A stretch of DNA of 64,000 bases from Nonomuraea terrae (GTDB lineage Bacteria; Actinomycetota; Actinomycetes; Streptosporangiales; Streptosporangiaceae): contig NZ_SMKQ01000019.1 in assembly GCF_004348995.1 (NCBI RefSeq), forward strand, positions 1 through 64,000. The letters are read 5' to 3'. This document shows positions 9,134 to 17,067 of this stretch, in pieces. The translations under genes were made by a program, and so were the position numbers. The notes under the pieces are model-generated. The model ran no database searches. It saw nothing but the letters and a program-made list of their open reading frames with translations, and was not told where the DNA came from. Every line of letters starts with the position of its first letter. Position 1 is the first letter of the stretch.

Positions 9134-9624
9134 ATGAGGGCGTCCTGGACGCGGCCCGCGACTGCGTGCTCGCCTACGGTGTGCGCAGGACGACGCTCAC
9201 CGACGTGGCCCGCCGCGCCGGGGTGTCGCGGATGACGCTCTACCGCCGCTGGTCCGACGTGCGCTCGCTGGTCGCCGACGTGATGACCAGGGAGTGGGTA
9301 CGCGTGGTGGCCGGGCTGGACATGTCCGACCCGGTGCGCGCGGTCGTGACGGGCGTGCGCGAGCTGCGCGCCCACCCGTTGTGGCGCAAGATCGTGGAAG
9401 CCGATCCCGAGCTGCTGCTGCCGTACCTGCTGGAACGCCGCGGGGCCGCCCACGAGGCGATGCTCGACCTGCTCGGGAGCGCCGTCTGCGACGCTCGCAA
9501 GGCAAGGGCGGTGCTGCTGGTCGCCCAGTCGTTCCTGCTGTCGGCGCCCACCATGCTGGACCCCGTCACCATGGACGAGCTCGACGCCGAGCTCACCGCC
9601 CTCCTGGAGGCCTACCTTGGATAG
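9115..9624 (+). CDS. TetR family transcriptional regulator
   Basis: A 169-residue regulator. Residues 1-50 form the TetR helix-turn-helix (ARRAGVSRMTLYRRWSDVRSLVADV); the rest is a helical ligand-binding domain. No Shine-Dalgarno precedes ATG 9115, so the message may be leaderless. Its stop overlaps the TTG start of the glycerol-3-phosphate dehydrogenase gene and it is divergent from the FAD oxidoreductase gene. It most likely controls both. The ligand is unknown. Confidence 0.85.
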   Translation: MASIRHNEGVLDAARDCVLAYGVRRTTLTDVARRAGVSRMTLYRRWSDVRSLVADVMTREWVRVVAGLDMSDPVRAVVTGVRELRAHPLWRKIVEADPELLLPYLLERRGAAHEAMLDLLGSAVCDARKARAVLLVAQSFLLSAPTMLDPVTMDELDAELTALLEAYLG

Positions 9625-11113
9625 CTCGCTGAACGCCGCCCGACGCACCCGCGAGCTGCGCCGGGTCGCCGAGGAACGCCTCGACGTGCTGGTGGTCGGC
9701 CTGGGCGCGACCGGCGCGGGCGCGGCCCTGGACGCCGCCTCACGAGGTCTGCGGGTGGCCGCCATCGACGCGCACGACCTCGCCTTCGGCACCTCGCGGT
9801 GGAGCTCGAAGCTGGTCCACGGCGGCCTGCGCTACCTCGCCAAGGGACAGGTCGGCGTCGCGTACGAGAGCGCGGTCGAGCGCGGGATCCTGCTGCGCCG
9901 CACGGCGCCGCACCTGGCCGGGGCGCACCCGTACGCGCTGCCGCTGACCCCGGCCGTCTCACGGAGGCAGGCGGCGCTGGTGATGGCCGGCTACCGGCTC
10001 GGCGACGGGCTGCGCGCGGCCGCCCGCACGCCGCGCCGCCTGCTCCCGGGCCCGACGCTGCTGAGCGCCGCCCGCGCGCACACGCTGGCGCCCGTGCTCA
10101 AGCGGGACGGGCTGCGCGGCGCGCTGCTGTCGTGGGACGGCCGGCTGCTCGACGACGCCCGCCTGGTGGTGGCGATCGCGCGCACCGCCGCCGCGCACGG
10201 CGCGTACGTGCTGACCCGCTGCCGCGCCCTGCGGCTGACGGGCCGGGGCGCGGACGTGCGCGACGAGCTGACCGGCGAGGAGTTCACCGTCCGCGCCAAG
10301 GTCGTGATCAACGCCGCCGGCGTGTGGGCGGACGCCCTCGACCCCCAGGTACGGCTGCGGCCGTCCCGCGGCACCCACCTGGTCCTCGCGCCCGGCACGT
10401 TGCCTGGCCTGATCGCGGGCCTGCACGTGCCGATTCCTGGAGAGGTCAACCGGTTCGCCCTGGTGCTCCCGCAACGCGACGGGCGCATCCACGTCGGGCT
10501 GACGGACGAGCCGGTGGACGGTCCGGCGCCCGACGTCCCGGAGGTTCCCGACGAGGACGTCAGAACGCTCCTGGAGGTGCTGAACGGGGCCCTTGAGACT
10601 CCGGTGACCCCAGAGGCGGTCGCGGGCGCGTACGCGGGTCTCAGGCCCCTTCTGGCGGCCGACGGGCGGACGGCCGACCTGTCCCGCCGGCACGCCGTCC
10701 TCCCCGGCGACGGCGTCGTCACCGTCGTCGGAGGAAAGCTCACGACATATCGGCGCATGGCCGAGGACGCGGTGGACCGGGCGGTCGCGCTGGCGGACCT
10801 CCGGGCCGGGCGGTGCCGCACGCGGAGGATCCCGCTCACCGGCGCGGGCCCGCAGCCGCCGGGCGTGCCGGCCCGCCTGACCGAGCGGTACGGCTCCGAG
10901 GCCGGGGCCGCGTACGAGCTCGTCAAGGCGTACCCCGAGGAGGTCGGGCTCGGTCTGACGGAGGGCGACCTGCTCTGGTCGGTGCTGCACGAGGGCGCCC
11001 TCGACACGGACGACCTGCTGGACCGGCGGACCAGGATCGGCCTGGTCAAGCAGGACAGAGAGCGTGCGCTCGCCGCGACACGGGACGTACTGGACCGAAC
11101 ACCCCACCTCTGA
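9617..11113 (+). CDS. glpD: FAD-dependent glycerol-3-phosphate dehydrogenase/oxidase
   Basis: A 498-residue flavoprotein of the GlpD family, which oxidises glycerol 3-phosphate to DHAP and passes electrons to quinone or oxygen. The FAD site is VLVVGLGATGAGAALDAASR near residue 26, followed by the family signature GTSRWSSKLVHGGLRYL. A DAO C-terminal domain with ADGRTADLSRRH and a VVGGKLTTYRRMAED segment closes the protein. The start is TTG 9617 with GGAGG six bases upstream, inside the end of the TetR gene. Together with the divergent alkyl-DHAP-synthase-like gene it could feed or balance DHAP. Confidence 0.9.
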   Translation: MDSSLNAARRTRELRRVAEERLDVLVVGLGATGAGAALDAASRGLRVAAIDAHDLAFGTSRWSSKLVHGGLRYLAKGQVGVAYESAVERGILLRRTAPHLAGAHPYALPLTPAVSRRQAALVMAGYRLGDGLRAAARTPRRLLPGPTLLSAARAHTLAPVLKRDGLRGALLSWDGRLLDDARLVVAIARTAAAHGAYVLTRCRALRLTGRGADVRDELTGEEFTVRAKVVINAAGVWADALDPQVRLRPSRGTHLVLAPGTLPGLIAGLHVPIPGEVNRFALVLPQRDGRIHVGLTDEPVDGPAPDVPEVPDEDVRTLLEVLNGALETPVTPEAVAGAYAGLRPLLAADGRTADLSRRHAVLPGDGVVTVVGGKLTTYRRMAEDAVDRAVALADLRAGRCRTRRIPLTGAGPQPPGVPARLTERYGSEAGAAYELVKAYPEEVGLGLTEGDLLWSVLHEGALDTDDLLDRRTRIGLVKQDRERALAATRDVLDRTPHL

Positions 11114-11126
11114 GCCCTCGCACCCG

Positions 11127-11145
11127 TTAGGTTAGTCTTACCTAA
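11127..11145. promoter_or_regulatory. iron box (IdeR/DmdR1-type operator)
   Basis: TTAGGTTAGTCTTACCTAA differs at two positions from the DtxR/IdeR/DmdR1 consensus TTAGGTTAGGCTAACCTAA. It lies 28 bases before the ferredoxin-like gene and just after the glpD stop. In actinobacteria such boxes are bound by Fe2+-loaded repressor over promoters, so the gene downstream should be induced by iron limitation. Confidence 0.85.
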
Positions 11146-11173
11146 GCTCAATTCGGGGGAAGGGGTAGGAGCG

Positions 11174-12088
11174 TTGGCGAGGAGCTGCGACCATCCGGCA
11201 GGCTGCCACACCGGCGCGGTGCCCACGATGGCCAGCGCCACCGTGGGGGCCAGGCTGTGGCTGCTCATCGAGTACCCAGGGCCGTGGCCGTCGCACCTGG
11301 AGAGCCTCGCGCTCCCCGGACCGATCGCCGAGCTCGTCCAGCGGGCGCTCGACCGCGGCATCAGACCGCAGCTGATCCGCCGCCCGGGAAGGCGCACCCG
11401 TCCGCGGGATCAGGGTCTCCATGTGCTAGTGGCCTACGCGGCGGGCGAGAACCCCTGGTTGGCGCGTGGCGTCGTCGCAGGTCCAGACGATCTTGACCTC
11501 GACGCACTGGTGGCGGGAGTGGTCCCGGAGTCCTGCATACTGGAAGACGAGCCGGTATTTCTGGTCTGCACGCACGCCAAGCGCAATGCGTGCTGCGCCC
11601 GCATTGGACTACCCCTCGCTCGGTTCCTGGCCGAAAACCTGCCGGACAGAGTGTGGGAAACGTCACACGTTGGCGGCGATCGCTACGCCGCCAACCTCGT
11701 GTGCTTGCCACACGGAATTTTCTACGGCAGCATGTCTCAGGCTGCTGCACTGACAGCGGCCAACGCGTACCGGTCGGGCGAGGTCATCCTCGACCGTTAC
11801 CGGGGACGCGCAGGCATCCCTGAGCCATCGCAAGCCGCGGAGCACTTCGCCCGAGCCCATTCGGGAGAGCGTTCCGTCGGAGCAGTGGCCGTGGAATCCT
11901 CGAGGTCGGACGGCGACGTCACCGAAGCCATCGTGCGCTGCGGCGACGTCCGGTTCCAAGTTGTGGTTGAGCCATCGGCGTTCACACCGCCGTGTGGTAC
12001 GGCTTGCGCCGAGACGATCACGACTTACCGGCTGGTTTCGCTGGACAGGCTCGCGCCTGTGCAGTACGCCACGCCCGCTCTCACCTGA
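11174..12088 (+). CDS. sucrase/ferredoxin-like thioredoxin-fold [2Fe-2S] protein
   Basis: A 304-residue protein with the Suc/Fer-like signature: CTHAKRNACCAR (C132, C140, C141), then HVGGDRYAANLVCLPHG with C177. This resembles the thioredoxin-like ferredoxin fold that carries a [2Fe-2S] cluster. C-terminal C-x3-C (PPCGTAC) is also present. An iron box lies directly upstream. Iron-repressed ferredoxin-like proteins are often linked to ferric-siderophore reduction; that role here is inference. The start is TTG 11174 with AAGGGG eight bases before it; an ATG at 11228 is the alternative. Confidence 0.8.
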   Translation: MARSCDHPAGCHTGAVPTMASATVGARLWLLIEYPGPWPSHLESLALPGPIAELVQRALDRGIRPQLIRRPGRRTRPRDQGLHVLVAYAAGENPWLARGVVAGPDDLDLDALVAGVVPESCILEDEPVFLVCTHAKRNACCARIGLPLARFLAENLPDRVWETSHVGGDRYAANLVCLPHGIFYGSMSQAAALTAANAYRSGEVILDRYRGRAGIPEPSQAAEHFARAHSGERSVGAVAVESSRSDGDVTEAIVRCGDVRFQVVVEPSAFTPPCGTACAETITTYRLVSLDRLAPVQYATPALT

Positions 12089-12188
12089 CCAGGGAACATC
12101 ACGGCCCGACCTTGCGTTGGAACAGTGACGCCAAAAGCGTCCAATGCGGCTCAAACACCGAAATACCTCTCACGAAGGTGGTTTTCTC

Positions 12189-12500
12189 ATGTCTCAGGTA
12201 CGTCGGCAGCTCGCCCGCCCGCGCCCCAGCTGGGGTTGGCAGGATGATGCCGCGTGCCGGGGTGAGGACCTCGTGCTCTTCTTCGGCCCCGATGGGGAGC
12301 GGCAGCCCGAGCGTGACGTACGTGAGCGGAAGGCCAAGGCGATCTGCGCCCAGTGCCCCGTCCGCAACGAGTGCCTTGACTACGCGCTGTCCCGGCCCGA
12401 GAAGTACGGCACGTGGGGCGGTCTCAACGAGGACGAGCGCGCCAGCGAGCGTCGCCGTCGTATGCGCCGCGCGGCCAGCGCCGGCATCTCCGCAGCCTGA
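12189..12500 (+). CDS. WhiB-family iron-sulfur transcription factor
   Basis: A 103-residue Wbl protein. The four [4Fe-4S] ligands are C23, C53, C56 and C62 (ACRGEDLVLFF, then ICAQCPVRNEC). The turn GTWGGL (74-79) is followed by a basic tail SERRRRMRRAA expected to touch DNA. Wbl proteins act with the principal sigma factor to control development, redox or drug responses. The length and the FFGPDGE segment are closest in my memory to WhiD/WhiB3-like members, but I do not assign a paralogue. ATG 12189 is chosen for its AAGGTGG site seven bases upstream. Confidence 0.9.
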   Translation: MSQVRRQLARPRPSWGWQDDAACRGEDLVLFFGPDGERQPERDVRERKAKAICAQCPVRNECLDYALSRPEKYGTWGGLNEDERASERRRRMRRAASAGISAA

Positions 12501-12549
12501 CACACCCGGCAGCTATCACCATGCATCGCGTGATCACGCAGTTGTCCCG

Positions 12550-12612
12550 ATGAACCGGATCCTGGCCCGCCATGTCCAGGCTCTGGCGAACCCGGTCGGC
12601 GCAACTGCCTGA
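12550..12612 (+). CDS. possible 20-residue peptide downstream of whiB-like gene
   Basis: A short frame from ATG 12550 encodes MNRILARHVQALANPVGATA and stops just before the terminator hairpin, so it would lie on the WhiB message. No ribosome-binding site is visible. It may be chance; only conservation in relatives would show it to be real. Confidence 0.2.
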   Translation: MNRILARHVQALANPVGATA

Positions 12613-12628
12613 TCAGGCTCTTCAGCGA

Positions 12629-12659
12629 AACGGCCACCCCACCTCACGGGGTGGCCGTT
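12629..12659. terminator. strong bidirectional terminator hairpin
   Basis: A perfect 12-base stem (AACGGCCACCCC / GGGGTGGCCGTT) with a seven-base loop. It lies between the WhiB-like gene and the end of the oppositely oriented YbaB gene, so it can serve both. Confidence 0.8.
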
Positions 12660-12715
12660 GTCGTTTCCGCACGCCTGCCTGTCGCTTCCAGAGCGCCGGG
12701 CGAACCCTGCGCGCC

Positions 12716-13096
12716 CTACCTCCAGGGCGTGGCGGCGAGGCGTTCGAACGCGGCGAGCGCATCGGCCGGGTCGAAGCCCGGCAGGCTCTCGCGGATCAGC
12801 TCCTCCGTCCTGCGCGCCGCGTCCAGCGCGGCGAGCCGGAGCGCGGCCAGGATCTCCTCGGCCAGCTCCAGGCTGCCGAGCCGCATCGCGCGCTCGCCGA
12901 TGACGACCTGAAGCACCTTGCCGTCGGCCGCCACGGTGGCCGTGACCTGGCCGCCTGCGGCCTCGCCCGTGCCGGTGACCTCGTCGAGCGCGGCCTGCGC
13001 ACGCTCGCTCCAGGCGCGGATGCGCTCGGCCTGCTCGGCGTCGCGGGCGAGCTCCTCCGGGCTGATGTCGGCGGGGTTCCTGCGAGGGCCGAACAA
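12716..13096 (-). CDS. YbaB/EbfC-family nucleoid-associated protein, second copy
   Basis: A protein of about 126 residues with the YbaB pattern: an acidic helical start (ISPEELARDAEQAERIRAW), a central sheet (VTATVAADGKVLQVVIGERAM) and a long C-terminal helix. YbaB proteins are small dimers that bind DNA. TTG 13096 is favoured because GGAGG lies eight bases before it; the GTG at 13105 overlaps that site. It follows its paralogue by a few bases and the pair is divergent from the WXG-like/toxin operon. YbaB-type genes commonly accompany ESX-type secreted toxin loci in actinobacteria; their role there is unknown. Confidence 0.7.
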   Translation of the reverse strand: MFGPRRNPADISPEELARDAEQAERIRAWSERAQAALDEVTGTGEAAGGQVTATVAADGKVLQVVIGERAMRLGSLELAEEILAALRLAALDAARRTEELIRESLPGFDPADALAAFERLAATPWR

Positions 13097-13112
13097 CCTC
13101 GTCACCTCCGGT

Positions 13113-13502
13113 TCAGCGAAGATTGCGGGCGATCTGGTCGACCCGCTCGCGGATGAAGTCCTCACCCGGTGGCGGCGGCAGGTCGGCTGTGTCGGCCAGG
13201 GCGCCGTCCACGATCTGCTTGGTCTGCGTCTCGGCGTCCCGCTGGGCCGCCTGGAGCACTTCCGTGACCTGCCTGCCCAGCGCGCCCGCGCCGAGCCGCA
13301 TCGCACGCGGGTTCAGGCGCAGCCCGGTGATGCCGCCGCGTCCGTCGGCGGTGGCGCGTACCAGGCCGTCGGCGCTCTCGGCCGTCCCGGCGACCGCCCC
13401 GATGCGGGCGCTGGCCTCCTGGAGACGGCGCATCGCGTCCCGTCCCCGTCTGAGGTACAGCTCCGCCTGCTCGACGTCGTCGTGCGGTGAAGGTGTCGGC
13501 AT
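13113..13502 (-). CDS. YbaB/EbfC-family nucleoid-associated protein, first copy
   Basis: 129 residues, starting MPTPSPHDDVEQAELYLRR at ATG 13502 with GGAG nine bases upstream. It has the YbaB layout: a leading helix, a sheet with TADGRGGITGLRLNPRAM, and a helix rich in Q, A and E. It shares the sheet pattern with the next gene, so the two are diverged tandem duplicates. The 143-base divergent region to its right must hold promoters for this pair and for the WXG-like gene, and would allow coordinate control. Confidence 0.7.
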   Translation of the reverse strand: MPTPSPHDDVEQAELYLRRGRDAMRRLQEASARIGAVAGTAESADGLVRATADGRGGITGLRLNPRAMRLGAGALGRQVTEVLQAAQRDAETQTKQIVDGALADTADLPPPPGEDFIRERVDQIARNLR

Positions 13503-13645
13503 CGTTCCGGACTCCGCGCTGCTGGCTGCTGGCAAGGTCAGCCAGTTTACCGAGACGCCGGAGACGGAGTTACATAAGCGACATAGGTCACTGATCTTCA
13601 TATATCTGCCAATCTCGGCTGATCGGTCCGCTAAGGTGACACGCC

Positions 13646-13975
13646 ATGAGTTCGGGGATGGAGATCGCTCATGGGCAGGTCGCCCGGAACGCGGCGTCAC
13701 TGCGGATTCACGGCGAAGACTACGCCGCCGCCCTGCAGCGACTGAGAGAACGCGGCTACGGCTGCGGCTCGTGGGGCGACGACACCGGCCTGTTCGCCGC
13801 CTTCCACGCCGAGTACAGCCAGTGTGGCGTGTACGCCGCCGAGGCCCTGCTGGGCATCTCCGGCGTGATGGGGCAGACCGGTGACGGCCTCGACATCGCC
13901 CGCGGCCGCATCGCCGAGGCCGAGGCGCTCGCCCAGGAGCAGTCGGCGAAGCTGTACCGTGAGCTCCCGCTCTGA
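13646..13975 (+). CDS. WXG100/EspC-like small secreted-protein candidate
   Basis: 109 residues, mainly helical, with a central SWG turn (residues 42-44, CGSWGDDTGLFAAFHAEY) and no signal peptide. This is the helix-turn-helix shape of WXG100 and EspC-type substrates of type VII (ESX) secretion, though it lacks a strict W-x-G. A well-placed AAGGTG site precedes the ATG by seven bases. Its stop codon overlaps the toxin's ATG by one base (TGATG), so it is probably made in step with the toxin as a secretion partner. No ESX core genes (EccC, EccD) are in the window. Confidence 0.65.
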   Translation: MSSGMEIAHGQVARNAASLRIHGEDYAAALQRLRERGYGCGSWGDDTGLFAAFHAEYSQCGVYAAEALLGISGVMGQTGDGLDIARGRIAEAEALAQEQSAKLYRELPL

Positions 13976-14820
13976 TGGACGTCACCGTTCCGCCCGAGGT
14001 CGACGCCGTCCTGGAGCTGATGGGCGTCCCCTGGCCCAACGTCAGCGTGGACGAGATCCTGGCCGACCGCGACGCCTGGGCCACCGTGCTCGCGGGCGCG
14101 GGAGCCTCCGGCGCGGGCGCGCTTGCCGCGGTCGGCGCCACCACCGGGGCGGCGTACCACGGCGTGGCGGCCACCGAGCTGGCCGGCCTGTGGGGCGATC
14201 CCGGCGGCGTCGGCCAGCTGCTCGGCCAGGCCGCCTCCGCCGTCCGGTACGTCCCCGCGCTGCTCGACAACGCCGCCTGGCTCACCACCGCCGTGAAGTA
14301 CGCGGTCGCCGGCGGCGCGGTCTGGACGTCCGCCATGATCGCCCGCGCCATGCTCGTCGGCGGCCCCACCGCGGGGGCGCTGGCGCTGCGCGAGCTTATC
14401 CGCGGGCGCATCCTCGTCACCGGCGTCCAGCGCGAAGGGGCCGAGGGCGTCGGCCGCGTGCTGCGGCCCGCGCTCGCCGCCGGCTCCACCGGCAAGTTCC
14501 GCAACGTCCTCGACGACCTGCCGCGTCTCGGCATGGGACGCGGGCCGGGCGGAGCCGCGGACGGCGGTCCTCGCGGCATGTCCATCGCCCAGATGGGCCG
14601 CTTCCGCAAGAACTCCCCCGGCAAGACGAACTCGGGAACCCGGCACTTCGACACCCAGGACGAAGCCGTCACGGCGGCCAAGAAGGACGCCAAGGACGGC
14701 GGGCGCAGCCGGTTCCGCGGGCCGTGCTCCAGCGACGACCACGTGCACGTGGACTACATCAACAAACACGGCGAGGTCAGCCACACCAGGCACTATCCGT
14801 GGAAGAAGAAGAAAGACTAG
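13975..14820 (+). CDS. CpnT-like polymorphic toxin with uncharacterised C-terminal domain
   Basis: 281 residues in three parts. Residues 1-120 begin PPEVDAVLELMGVPWPNVSV and carry an LWGD turn, resembling the N-terminal WXG-like domain of CpnT-type ESX toxins. A hydrophobic, glycine/alanine-rich middle leads to a linker (GRGPGGAADGGPRG, about 188-201). The last 75 residues are basic and histidine-rich: SGTRHFDTQDEAV (220-232), then C251, DDHVHVDYINKHGEVSHTRHYPW (255-277, split by H256, H258, H265, H270, H273) and a KKKKD end. This looks like a small toxin module, possibly a nuclease, but I cannot name its family. A short acidic gene follows directly and is the likely immunity gene. Confidence 0.65.
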   Translation: MDVTVPPEVDAVLELMGVPWPNVSVDEILADRDAWATVLAGAGASGAGALAAVGATTGAAYHGVAATELAGLWGDPGGVGQLLGQAASAVRYVPALLDNAAWLTTAVKYAVAGGAVWTSAMIARAMLVGGPTAGALALRELIRGRILVTGVQREGAEGVGRVLRPALAAGSTGKFRNVLDDLPRLGMGRGPGGAADGGPRGMSIAQMGRFRKNSPGKTNSGTRHFDTQDEAVTAAKKDAKDGGRSRFRGPCSSDDHVHVDYINKHGEVSHTRHYPWKKKKD

Positions 14821-14865
14821 ACCGCGGCCGCGGAACCCGATGACGAGCGAGGAAGACTGACGACT

Positions 14866-15330
14866 GTGGCGAACGAACTGTCGGCGAAGGCCGCTGAGAT
14901 GGGTGCGGCCATCGTGGAGCACGCGCGCGTCCTGGAGGAGTCGCCCGACGACTACCCGCGCGTGGCCGAGGCCCTCAACCGCCTGCGGTCGGCCGCGCTC
15001 GAATACGCCGAGCTGTGCGCCGACAGCACCGGCTGGGGCAACCCGTTCAGCGACCTGGAGGAGGATCGCGAGGACGAGGAGGAGACCGTCGGCGCGGCCG
15101 ACGGCGCCACCGTCGACGTGGAGGCGCACTACCGGATCCGCGTCAACGACGTCGCCGCCCTGACACGCCTGCTCGGCGAGGCCGCCGCTGACGACGTCCT
15201 GGGAGCGCCGTCCGACGTCGTCGCCCAGTTGTTCATGCGGGACGGCTGGGACCCGGCCCAGTACGGCGGCCACCTGCTCACCCTGGTCGACCAGTCGTGG
15301 TCGTGCGGCCCGGCCGGCGACGACACCTGA
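14866..15330 (+). CDS. probable immunity protein for the upstream toxin
   Basis: 154 residues, strongly acidic, with a run of D and E at 64-73 (LEEDREDEEE). It has a helical N-terminal half and a mixed C-terminal half. No family is recognised. Position immediately downstream of a basic toxin domain, matching small size and opposite charge, are what one expects of a cytoplasmic immunity protein that masks the toxin active site. The start is GTG 14866; GGAAG lies 12 bases upstream, a long spacing, and ATG 14899 is an alternative. The role is inferred from context. Confidence 0.5.
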   Translation: MANELSAKAAEMGAAIVEHARVLEESPDDYPRVAEALNRLRSAALEYAELCADSTGWGNPFSDLEEDREDEEETVGAADGATVDVEAHYRIRVNDVAALTRLLGEAAADDVLGAPSDVVAQLFMRDGWDPAQYGGHLLTLVDQSWSCGPAGDDT

Positions 15331-15424
15331 CGCCGGGCTGAGGCGCGGTTGGACACCGAGCCGTCATCGGCCGTTTCCCCGCGGTGGGGACGCCGTCGGC
15401 CCGGCCGCCCTAGTGTCGCGCGCC

Positions 15425-16612
15425 ATGAGACGCATCGCCATCCTCATGTGCGCGGGCGCGATGGCCCTCGGCCTGGCCGCCCCCGCCACCGCTGACTCCC
15501 AGCCCTTAGGGCGGGCCACCCTGACCGGGTTCGCCTCCCTTCCCGCGCTGACCTTCGTCCCCGGCAGCGAGCCGTCGGGGTCGCTGCTCGGCACGGAGCC
15601 CGTCAACGGCGTCACCCCGCCGTTCCCCGGCCAGCCGGTGCAGGGCTTCAGCGGCATCGCGCGCCGCCACGACGGCACGTTCGACGTCCTGTCCGACAAC
15701 GGCTACGGCAACCAGGGCAACAGCGCCGACTTCCTGCTGCGCGTGCACCGGATCAAGCCGGACTTCGCCGGAAAGTCGGTCAAGGTGCTCGGCGGGTTCA
15801 ACCTGACCGACCCGCGCGGGTTCGTGCCGTTCCCGCTCACCCGGCAGGACCGCACGCTGACCGGCGCGGACTTCGACGTCGAGTCGATCGTGCGGCTGGT
15901 GGACGGCACGTACTGGATCGGCGACGAGTTCGGCCCTTTCCTGCTGCACTTCGACCGCAAGGGCCGGCTGATGGAGGCCCCGATCGCGCTGCCCGGCGTC
16001 ATGGCCCCGGAGAACCCGGCGCTGAACGGCGGCACGCCGAACCTGGCCGGCAGCAAGGGCTTCGAGGGCATGGCCAGGTCGGTGGACGGCCGTCGTCTCT
16101 ACCCGCTGCTTGAGGGCACGGTGACCGGCGACCCGGCCGGCACCCTGCGCATGAGCGAGTTCGACCTGCGCAAGGGCGCCTACACCGGGCGGCGCTGGAC
16201 GTACCGGCTGGAGGACCCCTCCCACGCCATCGGCGACGCGATCGCGGTCGACGAGCACCGTTTCCTGGTCATCGAGCGCGACAACCTGCAGGGCGACGAG
16301 GCCCGGTTCAAGCGCGTCTACCTGGCCGACCTGCGCGACAGGGACCGCGACGGCGCGCTCGACAAGACGCTGGTCGCCGACCTGCTCGACCTCGCCGACC
16401 CGCGTGGTCTCGGCGGCGCGCCGGGCACGTTCCGCTTCCCGTTCCAGACGATCGAGGACGTCGTCATCCTCGACGACCGCACGCTCGGCGTGCTGGACGA
16501 CAACAACTTCCCGTTCTCCAGCGGCCGCACGCCCGGCAGGCCGGACGACAACGAGTTCATCACCGTACGGCTGACGCGCGGCCTCCAGGCCGACCCCCGC
16601 GTCTACCGCTGA
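15425..16612 (+). CDS. secreted esterase-like phytase-family protein
   Basis: 395 residues with a Sec signal peptide (MRRIAILMCAGAMALGLAAP, cleavage probably after PATA). The body has the beta-propeller pattern of the phytase-like/esterase-like family: GFSGIARRHDGTFDVLSDNG, DFDVESIVRLVDGTYWIGDE, and a late FQTIEDVVILDDRTLGVLDDN. Family members are extracellular phosphodiesterases or phosphatases. ATG 15425 gives a clean signal peptide; GTG 15413 adds four residues. Neither has a visible ribosome site. Confidence 0.8.
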   Translation: MRRIAILMCAGAMALGLAAPATADSQPLGRATLTGFASLPALTFVPGSEPSGSLLGTEPVNGVTPPFPGQPVQGFSGIARRHDGTFDVLSDNGYGNQGNSADFLLRVHRIKPDFAGKSVKVLGGFNLTDPRGFVPFPLTRQDRTLTGADFDVESIVRLVDGTYWIGDEFGPFLLHFDRKGRLMEAPIALPGVMAPENPALNGGTPNLAGSKGFEGMARSVDGRRLYPLLEGTVTGDPAGTLRMSEFDLRKGAYTGRRWTYRLEDPSHAIGDAIAVDEHRFLVIERDNLQGDEARFKRVYLADLRDRDRDGALDKTLVADLLDLADPRGLGGAPGTFRFPFQTIEDVVILDDRTLGVLDDNNFPFSSGRTPGRPDDNEFITVRLTRGLQADPRVYR

Positions 16613-16622
16613 TCACTCAGGA

Positions 16623-16649
16623 TCCGGCGACCTCGGCGAGGTCGCCGGA
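16623..16649. terminator. terminator hairpin
   Basis: TCCGGCGACCTC and GAGGTCGCCGGA make a perfect 12-base stem with a GGC loop. It sits where the phytase-like gene and the DUF397 gene converge and can stop both. Confidence 0.8.
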
Positions 16650-16699
16650 CACCTCGTGGCCCCTGACCGAAACCCGCTCGCGCCCCGCCCGAAAAGGGC

Positions 16700-16933
16700 T
16701 CAGACGATGAGGTCGTCGAACTCCCCGTCCTTGGCCCCGAGCATGAACGCGGTGATCTCCGCCTGCGTGTAGACGAGCGCGGGGCCTTCGGGGAAGCGTG
16801 AGTTGCGCATGGCGATCTCCCCGTTGGGCAGGCACGCGACCTCGACGCAGTTGCCGTTGGGGTTGCTCCTCTTGCTCTTGCGCCAGACGACGGGAAGGCG
16901 GCCGGCGGGCGTCCCGTTCCGGAACTCTTGCAT
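16700..16933 (-). CDS. DUF397 small protein
   Basis: 77 residues with the DUF397 core: WRKSKRSNPNGNCVEVACLPNG, then the NSRFPEGPALVYTQAEITAFM segment. DUF397 proteins accompany XRE/DUF5753 regulators in sporulating actinomycetes and are thought to modulate them; the mechanism is not well established. ATG 16933 has AGGAG seven bases upstream. A perfect 18-base palindrome lies 23 bases before the start and resembles the one before the XRE gene. Confidence 0.9.
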   Translation of the reverse strand: MQEFRNGTPAGRLPVVWRKSKRSNPNGNCVEVACLPNGEIAMRNSRFPEGPALVYTQAEITAFMLGAKDGEFDDLIV

Positions 16934-16955
16934 GGGGGCGCTCCTCGCGATCTTA

Positions 16956-16973
16956 CGGATGCACGTGCATCCG
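16956..16973. promoter_or_regulatory. 18-bp perfect palindrome, candidate XRE operator
   Basis: CGGATGCACGTGCATCCG reads the same on both strands. It lies 23-40 bases upstream of the DUF397 ATG. Its TGCACGTGCA core recurs at nearly the same distance before the neighbouring XRE gene. Confidence 0.6.
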
Positions 16974-17013
16974 CGTTTGCGAGCTGACGATACGGCAGCA
17001 TGAAGAGCTCCAT

Positions 17014-17039
17014 ATAGCGGACAACCAAAAATCCGCTAT
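17014..17039. terminator. inverted repeat after the XRE gene
   Basis: ATAGCGGA and TCCGCTAT pair around a ten-base loop, 29 bases beyond the XRE stop on the minus strand. It could be a weak terminator for the XRE gene or a second protein-binding site before DUF397. There is no T-run on the minus strand after it. Confidence 0.4.
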
Positions 17040-17067
17040 GGAGTGGATCACAGCGAGTATCGGCCGC

